DNA from: Planctomycetota bacterium
GTDB lineage: Bacteria > Planctomycetota > Phycisphaerae > Phycisphaerales > SM1A02
Direction: 5' to 3'
DNA: 64,000 nucleotides
NCBI GenBank assembly: GCA_022566535.1
Contig: JADFIR010000011.1
Location: forward strand, 21,314-85,313
Made by a program: the position numbers and the translations under genes. Positions 52,039 to 60,568 of the stretch are shown in pieces (the first letter of the stretch is position 1; each line of letters starts with the position of its first letter). A model generated the notes under the pieces. It searched no databases. It had not been told where the DNA came from and was given only the letters and a program-made list of their open reading frames with translations.

Positions 52039-52734
52039 ATGAACTGGAGATGCAGCATCGTACTGGCCGGGGTTGTGGTGTCGACGAGCCCAGGCTGGGC
52101 GCACGAAATCACGTACACCGACCACTTTGAGCCACAGTTCACCATCTGGTTGCCGGATGAGTGGAAGGTGACTCTGGAGAAAGAGAGGATCACCGCGTTC
52201 TCGGACGACGGGATGCTGTGGATGATCGTAGCGGACATGAAGAGTGTCAGCTCAATGGATGACGCTGCCGCCCGGATCAGGGCTCGGGTTGACAAGGCCT
52301 TGACAGCGGTGCAGTACCAAGAGCCCATCAATTTAGAGCTCCAGGGGATGCCCGCCCGGTTCGTCGAGGGCCGGGGGAAGCTGAAAGGCAAGGACGTGGT
52401 GTTCTTCATCATGGGCTTCCAGCACGCCGAAGACCGGGTGGGGTACTTGGGTGTGATCGGTGATCCCGCCGTTCGCACGCTCTACAAGACGACGATCATC
52501 GATATTGCCACGTCCATCAGACCCGCCGCCTCGTTCTACGCCGGGCAAGAGCCGCCTGCCAAGAAGAACCCTCCGCCACCAAACGCCCCCCCCGGAAACC
52601 CCAGTTCCAGTCGCTTGCAACTGAGGGGAATCGACGGTGACGGGCCGGCCCCAGCAAAGACTCCCGTCCCCCTATTCTTGCCTTTTCTTGCCCACACCCA
52701 GAGCGGCCCGATTACAGCGCGGCGCGTCGAATAG
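52039..52734 (+). CDS. Periplasmic protein of unknown function
   Basis: 231 aa from the ATG at 52039. The signal peptide ends GWAHE. Residues about 25-170 form one alpha+beta domain (FTIWLPDEWKVTLEKERITAFSDDG, MLWMIVADM, ARFVEGRGKLKGKDVVFFIMG) that resembles small PsbP/Hsp20-unrelated stress domains but has no name I can give. The Pro-rich end (PPAKKNPPPPNAPPGNP) and the last 40 residues are low-complexity and may be extended by loss of an earlier stop. Confidence 0.55.
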   Translation: MNWRCSIVLAGVVVSTSPGWAHEITYTDHFEPQFTIWLPDEWKVTLEKERITAFSDDGMLWMIVADMKSVSSMDDAAARIRARVDKALTAVQYQEPINLELQGMPARFVEGRGKLKGKDVVFFIMGFQHAEDRVGYLGVIGDPAVRTLYKTTIIDIATSIRPAASFYAGQEPPAKKNPPPPNAPPGNPSSSRLQLRGIDGDGPAPAKTPVPLFLPFLAHTQSGPITARRVE

Positions 52735-53015
52735 AGCATGGAAGGGGCGTCAGTGGGGTCGATCTGGACGGATGCACCCAATTCCGAGGGGCGTGATCTG
52801 GACTGACAGCCGACCATCCGTGGTACGCCGCACTTGGGCGGGGCGATGGAACACCCACGTGGACCTAGACCGCTCGGGTCGCTGGGGCCTGGGATGGCCA
52901 CGTAGCGGTGATCGGGTATGGGAGCCACGCGACCGCCGAAACGCGTGTCATAGTCGCGCGGGGGTGACACGCACTAACGCCTTGACACCACGAGAATTAC
53001 GGCGTCTCGGCACCC
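52735..53015. other. Intergenic region with the second 86-bp dispersed repeat
   Basis: No gene seen. 52930-53015 repeats 21916-22001 (starting gaccgccgaaacgcgtgtca). The preceding 150 bp resemble the 21800-21915 segment only loosely. The MITE inserts directly at the end of the repeat. Confidence 0.5.
52930..53015 (+). repeat. 86-bp dispersed repeat, copy 2
   Basis: See copy 1 at 21916-22001. Here the repeat ends in cggcacc and is followed at once by the MITE terminus. Confidence 0.8.
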
Positions 53016-53201
53016 CGTATGGGTCCAATATTCAGCGCAATTGCAAATCGCACTGTGTCAAGAGCTTGGATTGGCTGGCGACGGGTCGTTTGTGGCCCGA
53101 ATCTGGCACGCATGCCATGGGCTGCGGAGATGAAGTTCACACCATCTTCAAGCTCTTGACGCATCACGACTTCGGCTTGGGCTGACTTTTGGCCCCATAC
53201 G
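53016..53201. mobile_element. 186-bp MITE, copy A
   Basis: Terminal inverted repeats CGTATGGGTCCAATATTCAG (53016-53035) and, on the complement of 53182-53201, CGTATGGGGCCAAAAGTCAG. A second inverted pair (GTCAAGAGCTT near 53058, AAGCTCTTGAC at 53150) lies inside. No coding capacity. Same length as copy B and about 92 percent identical to it. The termini match those of the YYxREAA transposase family, its likely source of transposase. Confidence 0.85.
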
Positions 53202-53220
53202 GGGAAAGTGATTCAGAGGT

Positions 53221-55974
53221 TCAGCCATCCCCGTTCGAGGACGGCGTTGGTTCGAGGAGGGCTTCGACCTCGCGCAGGAGCCTTGGCTCGCCCGCGTCGC
53301 GGCCAGCGAGGGCTGCGCGCAGCGTCTCGAGCTCTACGCGCGCGACCGCGTCGTGGCCGAGCCGTGCGTGGGCCAGCGCCCGGAAGGCGTGGTCGGCGGG
53401 AGCCATCCTCCTGGCAAGGCCTCCCGGAGACCTTGACAGGGGCTCCGGGGGCAGGTCGAGCGTCTCGGCGGCGAGAGCGAACTCGCCCTGTCGATAGAGG
53501 ACGGCGCCCAGCACCACGATCATCGCTGCGTGGTCCGGTTCCTCCAGTAGCGCGCGTTCGATGGCGTCGCGCGCACGGGCGTAGACCTCCGGCCCCAGGT
53601 CGGGACGGACGACGACCTTGAAGGCCAGCATCGTCAAGTTGTCCCGCAGGTTTTCGCGCTCGTCCACCGAGCGGTTTGCGTCCACGAGGGCCTGGTGAGC
53701 GTCCAACATGGCGTCGAGTGCGTCGCCGAACCTTCCGCGGTCGAGCATGCGACTCGCGTAGTACACCTGGGTGTCCGTCAGGACGTCGACGCCCAAGAAC
53801 CCACGGCCGAGCCGGATCAATTCGACCAGCAGGTCGTCGGTCTCGGCCACGCTCTCAGGGTCGGTGCGACTGCGAATGATCTGGAACAGCGAATCGGACG
53901 CGGCGAAGTAGTAGACTCCAGGCGGCTTCGGGTTGGCGCGGAAACGCTGGATGGCCTCACGCAGGTAGGGCTCCGCGGTCTCGTGCTCGCCCTGCTGGTA
54001 GAGGTGGTTCCCGTAGCCCAGGGCGGTGATCGCAAGCACCGGGCTGTCGTCGGGATAGAACTCGTGCGATTCGTCGTAGATCGCGCGTATCGTCTCGCGC
54101 GCGTCGACGGATGGCTGGTTGATTTGCACGATGAAGCGTTTCTCCAGCGTCGTGAGGATTCTGAAGTGTGCGGGAGACGGGCTCGCACGGAGGATCGCCA
54201 GCGACTCCCCGAGCAGTTCGTCCGCCTCCGCGTATTCGCCCCGATTGCCGAGCAGGTCGGCGAGCTCGACACGCGCGTCGTAGCTCGCGAGGCCGGGCGT
54301 GTCGGAGGCGCCCTCGAAAGTGGCGAGCGCCGCGCGGAGCGCGCTCTCCGCTTGCTCGTCGTCACCCTGCGCGCGCAGCGAGGTCCCGAGGCGCGCGAGC
54401 GTGATTGCCACGTTGGGGTGCTGCTCCCCGTAGACCTTCTTCCAGACTGCGAGCGACTCGCGATACAGCTCCGCCGCCGCATCGAAGTCGCCGGCGTCGT
54501 GGAGCTGCAGGGCGAGCGTGTTGAGAACGGCGGCGAACGTGGCGTGGTCCTCGCCGAACACCTCGCGGACCGTCGCGAGGACACTCTCGACGTCGCTCCG
54601 GTCCGCGGCGCGCGCCGGATCGGTCATGGCCAGGACGTCCTGCAACGAGTCGCTGATCTTGCCCGAGCGGTCCGCCTCGGCGCGTGCGCGCAGGAAGCCT
54701 GCGGTCGTCCCTGCGAGCCCCAGACCGACCACCGCCACAAGGACCAGCGCCGCCACGACCGCTTTCTGGTTGCGGTGCGCGAATTTGCGCATGCGGTACA
54801 CCGCCCCCGGCGGACCGGCGTCGACCGGTCGGTTCTCGAGGTGCCGCACCACGTCGTGGGCAAAGGCCGACGCGGTCTCGTAGCGCCGTGTGCGGTCCTT
54901 CTCGAGCGCCTTCATCACGATCCAGTCGAGATCGCCCTGCACTGATTTTGCAAGATGCGCCGGATCGTCTCTTCGATGCTTGGCGATGCCCGCCACGTCA
55001 TCACCAAGCGTTGACAATCGCGTGCTGGGCTTGGGCGGCACCTCTTCACGGATAATGCGCTGGAGTTCGTTCATGCCGGCCGTACGTAATTCACGCGCAT
55101 CGAATGGTGTCGTCCCCGTCAGCAGTTCATACAGGAGCACGCCAAGTGCATAGACGTCACTGCGCGTATCGATATCCAGCCCACTCATCTGAGCCTGCTC
55201 AGGGCTCATGTACTCCGGCGTGCCGATGAATTGCCGGAACTCCGTGAAGAGGGTCTTGTCGGTCAGCTCACGGTTCGTCGCCTTGGCGATGCCAAAGTCG
55301 ATCACCTTCGGGACCGGACGATCGTCGTGCATTGTGACGAGCACGTTGCTTGGCTTGAGATCGCGGTGGATGACTCCTTTCTGGTGGGCATGCTGCACCG
55401 CGTTGCACACCTTGATGAACAGATCCAATCGCTCTTTCGTTGTCAGGTTCTCGGTATCGCAATACTCGGTGATGTGAACGCCCTTGACGAGTTCCATGAC
55501 GAAGTAGGGACGCCCCGTCTCCGTCGCGCCCGCATCCAGTACCTTGGCGATGTTGGGATGGTCCATCATCGCCAGAGCCTGACGCTCGGCTTCGAAGCGA
55601 GCAATCACCTGCTTCGTATCCATACCGAGCTTGATGATCTTGAGTGCGACTCTCCTGCGAACGGGTTCCTTCTGGTCCGCCATGTACACCGCGCCGAACC
55701 CGCCTTCGCCGATGAGCTCGAGGAGCTTGTAGCGGCCAATGGTGGTCCCGGGCCCTTCGGCCAGCGGTGACTGTGTGGTCAGGTCAAGTACCGGCGCGCG
55801 GACGGCTGGTGACTCTAGAAAATCCGACGCCTCGTCGTGTGCTTCCAGCAGAACGTTCAGCCGGTCGCGCACTTGCGAATCAGGAGAACATTCGCCGACG
55901 AAGGCTGTCCGCTCACTTCGTGGCAAGCGGATCGCCTGAAGAAAGAGATCATCGAGGTTTGTTGATTCCGGCAT
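53221..55974 (-). CDS. Ser/Thr protein kinase with TM helix and TPR-like periplasmic region
   Basis: 917 aa from the ATG at 55974. Residues 1-80 hold a sigma-like/Planctomycetes leader ([19 protein letters not shown]). The Hanks-type kinase (about 80-390) is complete: glycine loop [12 protein letters not shown], Lys in [37 protein letters not shown]. One TM helix (about 415-440) is followed by about 450 residues of tetratricopeptide-type helical repeats ([24 protein letters not shown]). This is the standard Planctomycetes STPK architecture. An ECF sigma gene lies close upstream on the same strand, so the pair may form one signalling unit. Confidence 0.93.
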   Translation of the reverse strand: MPESTNLDDLFLQAIRLPRSERTAFVGECSPDSQVRDRLNVLLEAHDEASDFLESPAVRAPVLDLTTQSPLAEGPGTTIGRYKLLELIGEGGFGAVYMADQKEPVRRRVALKIIKLGMDTKQVIARFEAERQALAMMDHPNIAKVLDAGATETGRPYFVMELVKGVHITEYCDTENLTTKERLDLFIKVCNAVQHAHQKGVIHRDLKPSNVLVTMHDDRPVPKVIDFGIAKATNRELTDKTLFTEFRQFIGTPEYMSPEQAQMSGLDIDTRSDVYALGVLLYELLTGTTPFDARELRTAGMNELQRIIREEVPPKPSTRLSTLGDDVAGIAKHRRDDPAHLAKSVQGDLDWIVMKALEKDRTRRYETASAFAHDVVRHLENRPVDAGPPGAVYRMRKFAHRNQKAVVAALVLVAVVGLGLAGTTAGFLRARAEADRSGKISDSLQDVLAMTDPARAADRSDVESVLATVREVFGEDHATFAAVLNTLALQLHDAGDFDAAAELYRESLAVWKKVYGEQHPNVAITLARLGTSLRAQGDDEQAESALRAALATFEGASDTPGLASYDARVELADLLGNRGEYAEADELLGESLAILRASPSPAHFRILTTLEKRFIVQINQPSVDARETIRAIYDESHEFYPDDSPVLAITALGYGNHLYQQGEHETAEPYLREAIQRFRANPKPPGVYYFAASDSLFQIIRSRTDPESVAETDDLLVELIRLGRGFLGVDVLTDTQVYYASRMLDRGRFGDALDAMLDAHQALVDANRSVDERENLRDNLTMLAFKVVVRPDLGPEVYARARDAIERALLEEPDHAAMIVVLGAVLYRQGEFALAAETLDLPPEPLSRSPGGLARRMAPADHAFRALAHARLGHDAVARVELETLRAALAGRDAGEPRLLREVEALLEPTPSSNGDG

Positions 55975-56083
55975 TGCATCATCATCCGTTGAATAAGTCC
56001 TCAAAACCAAATGGCGAAAAAACGTTGTTATAACTGTAGTTGATTGCAACAGTTTGCTCGGCAATTAATAGAATCTATTTATC

Positions 56084-56233
56084 CTAAGATTCTGTTTGGT
56101 CTTTCAAGACGCCAGAGTCCTCTAGGTTCTTCTTCAAGTCTTCAAACTCGTTTCTTAAACTGCCTACTAGACCCCAAGCAATAATCGCAAGAGACATGCC
56201 GAGCATTCCAAAAACAAATCCTGTCGTTTCCAT
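56084..56233 (-). CDS. 49-aa single-pass membrane protein
   Basis: METTGFVFGMLGMSLAIIAW opens the protein, followed by GLVGSLRNEFEDLKKNLEDS and GVLKDQTES. Residues 5-24 form a TM helix and the rest an acidic amphipathic helix. AGGAAA lies 7 nt before the ATG. Codon use is AT-rich against the surroundings, and the frame ends TAG in an A/T-rich stretch. It follows the truncated kinase N-terminus and precedes the kinase. Small proteins starting with this pattern recur in bacteria without known function. I rate it real because start, ribosome site and TM all fit. Confidence 0.65.
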   Translation of the reverse strand: METTGFVFGMLGMSLAIIAWGLVGSLRNEFEDLKKNLEDSGVLKDQTES

Positions 56234-56242
56234 TTAATGTTT

Positions 56243-56351
56243 CCTCTATTTGCGAATCTGGAGAACATTCGTCGACGAAGGCTGTCCGCTCACTTCGTGG
56301 CAAGCGGATCGCCTGAAGAAACAGATCATCAATGTCTGCTGAGTTCGGCAT
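56243..56351 (-). pseudogene. Duplicated, truncated N-terminus of the kinase gene
   Basis: [20 protein letters not shown] and ERTAFVDECSPDSQ copy the kinase start ([20 protein letters not shown]). DNA identity with 55868-55976 exceeds 85 percent by eye. Similarity ends after about 36 codons, where the 49-aa gene begins. Confidence 0.8.
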
Positions 56352-56429
56352 GGTGATCGCCTCGTGTCAGTCGCTCTACCAGTACTGGCGCAGTTCGCAC
56401 GGCAAAAGCCTCATCCGCACGGGGGAATC

Positions 56430-57020
56430 TCAGGAATTCCGTCGTTTGCGGATCTCAGCGTAGAGAAAGGCCTTAGCGTAGGCCCAGTCACGATCAGCGG
56501 TGGCGGCAGAGATATCGAGGGCGGCGGCGGCCTGATCCAGGGTCAGGCCGGTGAAGTACCGCAGCTTCACGAGTGTTGCCTTTCGCATATCCTCCGCTTC
56601 CAACGCGGCGATGGCTCCATCGAGAGCCACAAGATCCACTGAAGGATCCGCAGAAACGATCTCGGCTGCGACCTCCAGCCCATCCAGTTCAACCCGCTGC
56701 CGGTCGCCACCGCGCTTGATGGCGTCGCGACGTCGGGCCTGGTCGACGAGTATCCGTCGCATCGCTTCCGCGGCCGCAGCGAAGAAGTGGCCACGGTCCC
56801 GCCAAAGCGGGTTGCTCTCGCCGACGAGTCGCATGTACGCCTCGTGGACGAGAGCAGTCGCCTGCAGCGTGTGACCTGATCGCTCGCCGGCCATGCGCCG
56901 GTACGCGATCTGGTGAAGCTCGTCATACACGAGTGGAAGCAGTTGGCGCAGGCGCTCGGTGTCGTCCAGCGACTGATCGGACAGCAACCGCGTGACTGTA
57001 GATCGCGTTTGATCTTCCAC
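56430..57020 (-). CDS. ECF sigma factor, Planctomycetes TIGR02999-like
   Basis: 196 aa from a GTG at 57020. Features of the family: LLPLVYDELHQIAYRRMAGE, HTLQATALVHEAYMRLV, FFAAAAEAMRRILVDQARRR and KRGGDRQRVELDG. Region 4 is VKLRYFTGLTLDQAAAALDISAATADRDWAYAKAFL (about 155-190). In Planctomycetes these sigma factors are usually encoded next to Ser/Thr kinases, and here the kinase and its truncated duplicate are directly downstream. No anti-sigma gene is present, so kinase-mediated control is plausible. Confidence 0.9.
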   Translation of the reverse strand: MEDQTRSTVTRLLSDQSLDDTERLRQLLPLVYDELHQIAYRRMAGERSGHTLQATALVHEAYMRLVGESNPLWRDRGHFFAAAAEAMRRILVDQARRRDAIKRGGDRQRVELDGLEVAAEIVSADPSVDLVALDGAIAALEAEDMRKATLVKLRYFTGLTLDQAAAALDISAATADRDWAYAKAFLYAEIRKRRNS

Positions 57021-57262
57021 AATGGAGATTCTACCCCAGGGGCGTCCTGTTCCAGAAGTAAGCCGAATGCCAATTCGGTGCGGCGCAGGGATTTGAATTG
57101 GCTCGGAGAGGTGGATTCTCGGCCAAGATACCGGGGGCCGGTGATGACCGGGCACCGAGATTCGCAATGCGCGGCATTTTCGCTGCCACACGCATGCCGT
57201 GCGGTGGTGATCGCGTGGCAGAGCCATCGACAGGCTGACTGAATCAAGGACGGTGCGAGCGC
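57021..57262. other. Intergenic region upstream of the ECF sigma factor
   Basis: About 240 bp. The sigma reading frame stays open here but shows no domain and has no start with a ribosome site. No promoter could be assigned with confidence. Confidence 0.35.
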
Positions 57263-57318
57263 TCAGGCGGCGCGCTCGTAGTAGTTCAACTGCCCGCCGA
57301 GACGCTGGCGGCAACCAA
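57263..57318 (-). mobile_element. Solo transposase 3' end
   Basis: The minus strand encodes CRQRLGGQLNYYERAA and a TGA (57263-57265), the C-terminal signature of the DDE transposase family. No matching terminus is recognisable beyond the stop. 57319-57484 shows nothing else. Confidence 0.65.
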
Positions 57319-57484
57319 GAGCATCTGTATCGGCGTGCTGAACATCCTGCCGAGATAACGTACCGGAACCGCTCAGGTCGGCTGAGCACACGCTGTCCAC
57401 AGCATGATCAAGCGCTTGACATTTCGAGGTTTGCGGTTCGGGTAAATAATGGCAGAAGACGGGAGCGCCCCCCGCCATAGCTGG

Positions 57485-57949
57485 TCACTGGATCTCGAGG
57501 ATCTCGAAGCGCTTCGCGCCGTGGGGAAGATCGGCGCGGATAGTGCTTCCAACTTCCGCCTTCATGAGGGCCATACCCATTGGTGAGTTGGGCGTGACCT
57601 CGATGTAATCAGCGTTCATAGACCCGCTCGTCTCACCAACCAATCGATAGAGATTCTCATCGCCCGTGTTTACCTCACGTAGACGAACAGTAGCGCCAAT
57701 GAACACCATGCCGGCCGGTACGTTCGTATCGTCAACGACGACGGCGGTCGCGAGCTTCGCTTGCAGGTCGCGGATTTTGCGTTCGTCATGGCCTTGATCC
57801 TCCTTGGCAGTGTGATACTCAGCGTTCTCCTTGAGATCACCATGCTTGCGGGCGCGGCCGATGCGGTCTGACAACTCGATGCGCCTGTCGACAAGCTTCT
57901 GCAGCTGCTCCTCCAAACGGGCCATTTCTTGTGGGGTCATGTAGTTCAT
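57485..57949 (-). CDS. greA: Transcription elongation factor GreA
   Basis: 154 aa, normal length. The coiled-coil N-terminal domain has the acidic tip region ARKHGDLKENAEYHTAKEDQ (residues about 34-53) that reaches the polymerase active site. The C-terminal FKBP-like domain ends NSPMGMALMKAEVGSTIRADLP and KRFEILEI. It rescues backtracked RNA polymerase by transcript cleavage. It stands alone on the minus strand with a transposon relic downstream and a MITE upstream. Confidence 0.95.
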   Translation of the reverse strand: MNYMTPQEMARLEEQLQKLVDRRIELSDRIGRARKHGDLKENAEYHTAKEDQGHDERKIRDLQAKLATAVVVDDTNVPAGMVFIGATVRLREVNTGDENLYRLVGETSGSMNADYIEVTPNSPMGMALMKAEVGSTIRADLPHGAKRFEILEIQ

Positions 57950-58065
57950 GGCTACGGTAATTCTAGCGCAAAGTACTTGATCCCTGCAAACTCAAACTCA
58001 CTGAGTTTCTTTAGCCCCTACCGCGATCATGTTCACCAGCCGATCAAGGGCGATCTCGCCTTGGG
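57950..58065. other. Region upstream of greA
   Basis: Short, with AT-rich pieces near 57960-58010 that could hold the greA promoter; no clear -35/-10 pair. Confidence 0.3.
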
Positions 58066-58251
58066 CGTATGGGTCCATAATTCAGCCCAACTGCAAATCG
58101 CCCTGTGTCAAGAGCTTGGATTTGCTGGCGACGGGTCGTTTGGGGCCCGAATCTAGCATGCATGCGATGGGCTGCGGAGATGAAGTTCACACCATCTTCA
58201 GGCTCTTGACGCATCACGACTTCGGCTTGGGCTGACTTTTGGACCCATACG
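58066..58251. mobile_element. 186-bp MITE, copy B
   Basis: Termini CGTATGGGTCCATAATTCAG (58066-58085) and, on the complement of 58232-58251, CGTATGGGTCCAAAAGTCAG. The internal inverted pair GTCAAGAGCTT/AGGCTCTTGAC is kept. Differs from copy A by substitutions only. Confidence 0.85.
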
Positions 58252-58279
58252 GCCTTGTCACCAGTTTTTAGATAGTTAC

Positions 58280-59032
58280 TTAGCCCGCGTCACCACGACT
58301 CGCGACGCGCGACGCGCCGAGGGGCGCTGCCTTGCCGCTGCGCCACCGTCGGCTGAGCTCTCGCCCCGCCGTCGCGATAACCGGCGCGTCGTAGCTCGAC
58401 ACGCTCACCATAGGCTGTTCGTCGTTGAAGTAAGAAAGGATCCAGTCGAGCTCGCCGCTGTCGAAACGGGCAGCGAGAAGTTCGACTGCGTCAGGGCAAT
58501 AGCGTGTGCCCGCTTCAGCTTTCAAGACGGCAAGCGCCTTTTCAGCGGCCTCAGGTCCGACGTGGCGCCGATACGGTCGAATGGACGTCATCGCATCAAA
58601 AGTGTCGACCACCGCGAAGCAGCGGGCGGCGATCGGGATCTCCGCCCCGCTCAGACCATCGGGGTAGCCCGAGCCGTCGAGCCGCTCGTGATGTGAGCGG
58701 ACAAATGCCAACGTGACCGGATCGGTCTCGTCCATGCGCCGAAGGCGATCGTAACCCAGAACTGTATGTGTCTTGACGATTTCAAACTCGGCTGCGGTGA
58801 GTCGGCCAGGCTTGGTAAGGATCCGATACGGTATGTCGATCTTTCCGATGTCATGCAGCACGGCCGCATACATGAGGTGCAGGACCTCATCGGGATCCAG
58901 ACCGGCCGCTTCCGAAAGCAACTGCGTGTACAGCGCGACACGCCAAGTATGGGCGGCCGTGCACGCATCCTTCACTTCAACCACCCGGATAAGCGCCTCG
59001 ATGATATCGCGGTCCATAAGCGGTCTGTCCAA
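58280..59032 (-). CDS. HD-GYP domain protein, likely c-di-GMP phosphodiesterase
   Basis: 250 aa made of one HD-GYP domain. His28 (HTWRVALY), the HD pair His60-Asp61 (HDIGKIDIP), HTVLGYDRL, HHERLDGSGYPDGLSG and ARCFAVVDTFDAMTS are all present, so the metal site looks complete. There is no receiver or sensor domain, and the C-terminal 60 residues are poorly structured. Together with the PilZ protein this indicates c-di-GMP signalling. Confidence 0.9.
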   Translation of the reverse strand: MDRPLMDRDIIEALIRVVEVKDACTAAHTWRVALYTQLLSEAAGLDPDEVLHLMYAAVLHDIGKIDIPYRILTKPGRLTAAEFEIVKTHTVLGYDRLRRMDETDPVTLAFVRSHHERLDGSGYPDGLSGAEIPIAARCFAVVDTFDAMTSIRPYRRHVGPEAAEKALAVLKAEAGTRYCPDAVELLAARFDSGELDWILSYFNDEQPMVSVSSYDAPVIATAGRELSRRWRSGKAAPLGASRVASRGDAG

Positions 59033-59040
59033 GTCTACGC

Positions 59041-59325
59041 CTAAACCTACGGCAGGACCAAATCAAGGATCAGTACATCGTGGTCATCGGCGGTGGCAAC
59101 AGCGCCGCAGAGGAAAACCTCTTCCTGACGTTTTGTGCTGACAAGATCACGATCCTGGTGCGCGAGGATTCCATGAGCGCCAGCTCGCTCGTCGTGGCCA
59201 ACGTCGTCGAACATCCAGAGATCGAGGTACGGTTCAACGCGCGCGTCACCGAGTTTGCGGGTAACGGTTCGCTCGAATCGATGCGATTCCGCGACGGCGC
59301 AACGGGCGCAATTGAACAGCTCGAC
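59041..59325 (+). pseudogene. Internal fragment of a thioredoxin-reductase-like gene
   Basis: Encodes LRQDQIKDQYIVVIGGGNSA, EENLFLTFCADKITILVRED and NVVEHPEIEVRFNARVTEF, the NADPH-binding domain of TrxB-like flavoproteins (VIGGGNSAAEE). The FAD domain halves and the CxxC site are missing on both sides. The frame runs on into antisense of the next gene. Confidence 0.75.
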
Positions 59326-59379
59326 GGGCACAGATCAGTAATCGTGGTCGTTGTCGTTGGCATCGGCATCGGGCGCCGA

Positions 59380-60279
59380 TTACTCGACCGGTGCACGATC
59401 GGATCCCGATGCATACGTTGCGGTTGCTGCAGCCTCCTTTTCGATCAATTGCCTGAGATTCTTGGCGCTGACACTGTGGTCACCATCACGGATCGCCCGC
59501 TCAATGGCATGGTGAGCCTTCTCGGTGTTCCGCAAGAGATGGTGCAACGACGCCACCATGAAGGCCGCATCGGGATCCTGGGTGGCGTGATCCAGCGTCT
59601 GCTCATACTGATGGGCCATGTGCTCAACCTTCGGCCGAAGCTGCTCGTTGATCGTGACGTACTGCAGCGAATGCGGATGGGAGCTCAGGGCCCGTCGCAT
59701 GGCCCAGACGCCCCTGGTCAGGTCGCCCATCATTGCTGACGCTAGGGCGTAACCCACCTTGGGAACCCCATTGTCGGGATCGCTGCCCGCGTGGCGGCCG
59801 AATTCGCGAAGGGCATCAGCCGGTCGATCGGTCGCCAGCAGATTCCACGCGGCTACCGTGGCCGGCGCACTGCGATAGAGATTGCCATCGTTTCGACCAA
59901 ACGTCGCTCCGTCTGCAGCATGTTCTTTGGCAGCATACTCGGGATATCGATACACCGGTCTCGTGCCGTAAATGCTGTTGTACGGGATCCGATTGCGATG
60001 ACTGTAGTACGCGTAGCCGCGGCGGTGGCCATACCGATAGTGGCGGCCGGAATGGAGGCCGTGATGCCCAAGGCGGATGCCCAGGTGTAATCCGCCGTGG
60101 CGACCTCGCTGAACGTGGTGACCCCGTTGAACGTGGTGACCTCGCTGAACGTGGTGGCCTTGGTGACCTCGGTGGCCGTGGTGGCCACCTTCAGCCAATG
60201 CCGTTGCCGGCACCGGCAGTAGGCCGGCAGCGAGTACCAATGCAAAGAGCTTTCTCATGCTGGGGGTAGCGCTTGACAT
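59380..60279 (-). CDS. Exported His/Gly-repeat protein with TPR-like C-terminal domain
   Basis: 299 aa from the ATG at 60279 (GGAGC upstream). Signal peptide ends ATALA. Residues about 30-80 are HGHRGHQGHHVQRGHHVQRG-type hexapeptide repeats (18-bp units). A Tyr/Arg-rich linker follows, and then a helical domain with alternating hydrophobic repeats (AWNLLATDRPADALREFGRH, RGVWAMRRALSSHPHSLQYV) like small tetratricopeptide units. It shares the His/Gly design with the protein at 10151 but not its C-terminus. Metal binding is likely; the role is unknown. Confidence 0.75.
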   Translation of the reverse strand: MSSATPSMRKLFALVLAAGLLPVPATALAEGGHHGHRGHQGHHVQRGHHVQRGHHVQRGRHGGLHLGIRLGHHGLHSGRHYRYGHRRGYAYYSHRNRIPYNSIYGTRPVYRYPEYAAKEHAADGATFGRNDGNLYRSAPATVAAWNLLATDRPADALREFGRHAGSDPDNGVPKVGYALASAMMGDLTRGVWAMRRALSSHPHSLQYVTINEQLRPKVEHMAHQYEQTLDHATQDPDAAFMVASLHHLLRNTEKAHHAIERAIRDGDHSVSAKNLRQLIEKEAAATATYASGSDRAPVE

Positions 60280-60568
60280 GTTCAGGCTCCTGCGTAGTTG
60301 GAGTTGATCGTTCGGCTAACTCCCTCGAACAGAACACTTGTTATAGAACGTCTATTCCACGATTACGGAAAGACCGCTGAAGCAAGCCAGCGCACGACGC
60401 GCTTTGAGACGGCCGAAGTCTGTCAGCCATTTTTCTCAGGTTTCTGGAACACTCATTCCACGAATGAGGTTTTACAAGAGACTCCACTTGCACAACGATT
60501 TCAACCAACCTCGCATCAACAGAACTAAGAAGGCTCTGAGGTGAGAGTAGCGGACAGAGGATCTCCTG
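60280..60568. other. Divergent intergenic region
   Basis: 289 bp between divergent genes. AT-rich near 60330-60350 (acttgttatagaacg) where a promoter may lie; nothing firmer. Confidence 0.3.

Noticed and set aside
53695..54945. 416-codon plus-strand open frame
   Set aside because: Antisense to the kinase/TPR gene in very GC-rich DNA; composition typical of a shadow frame.
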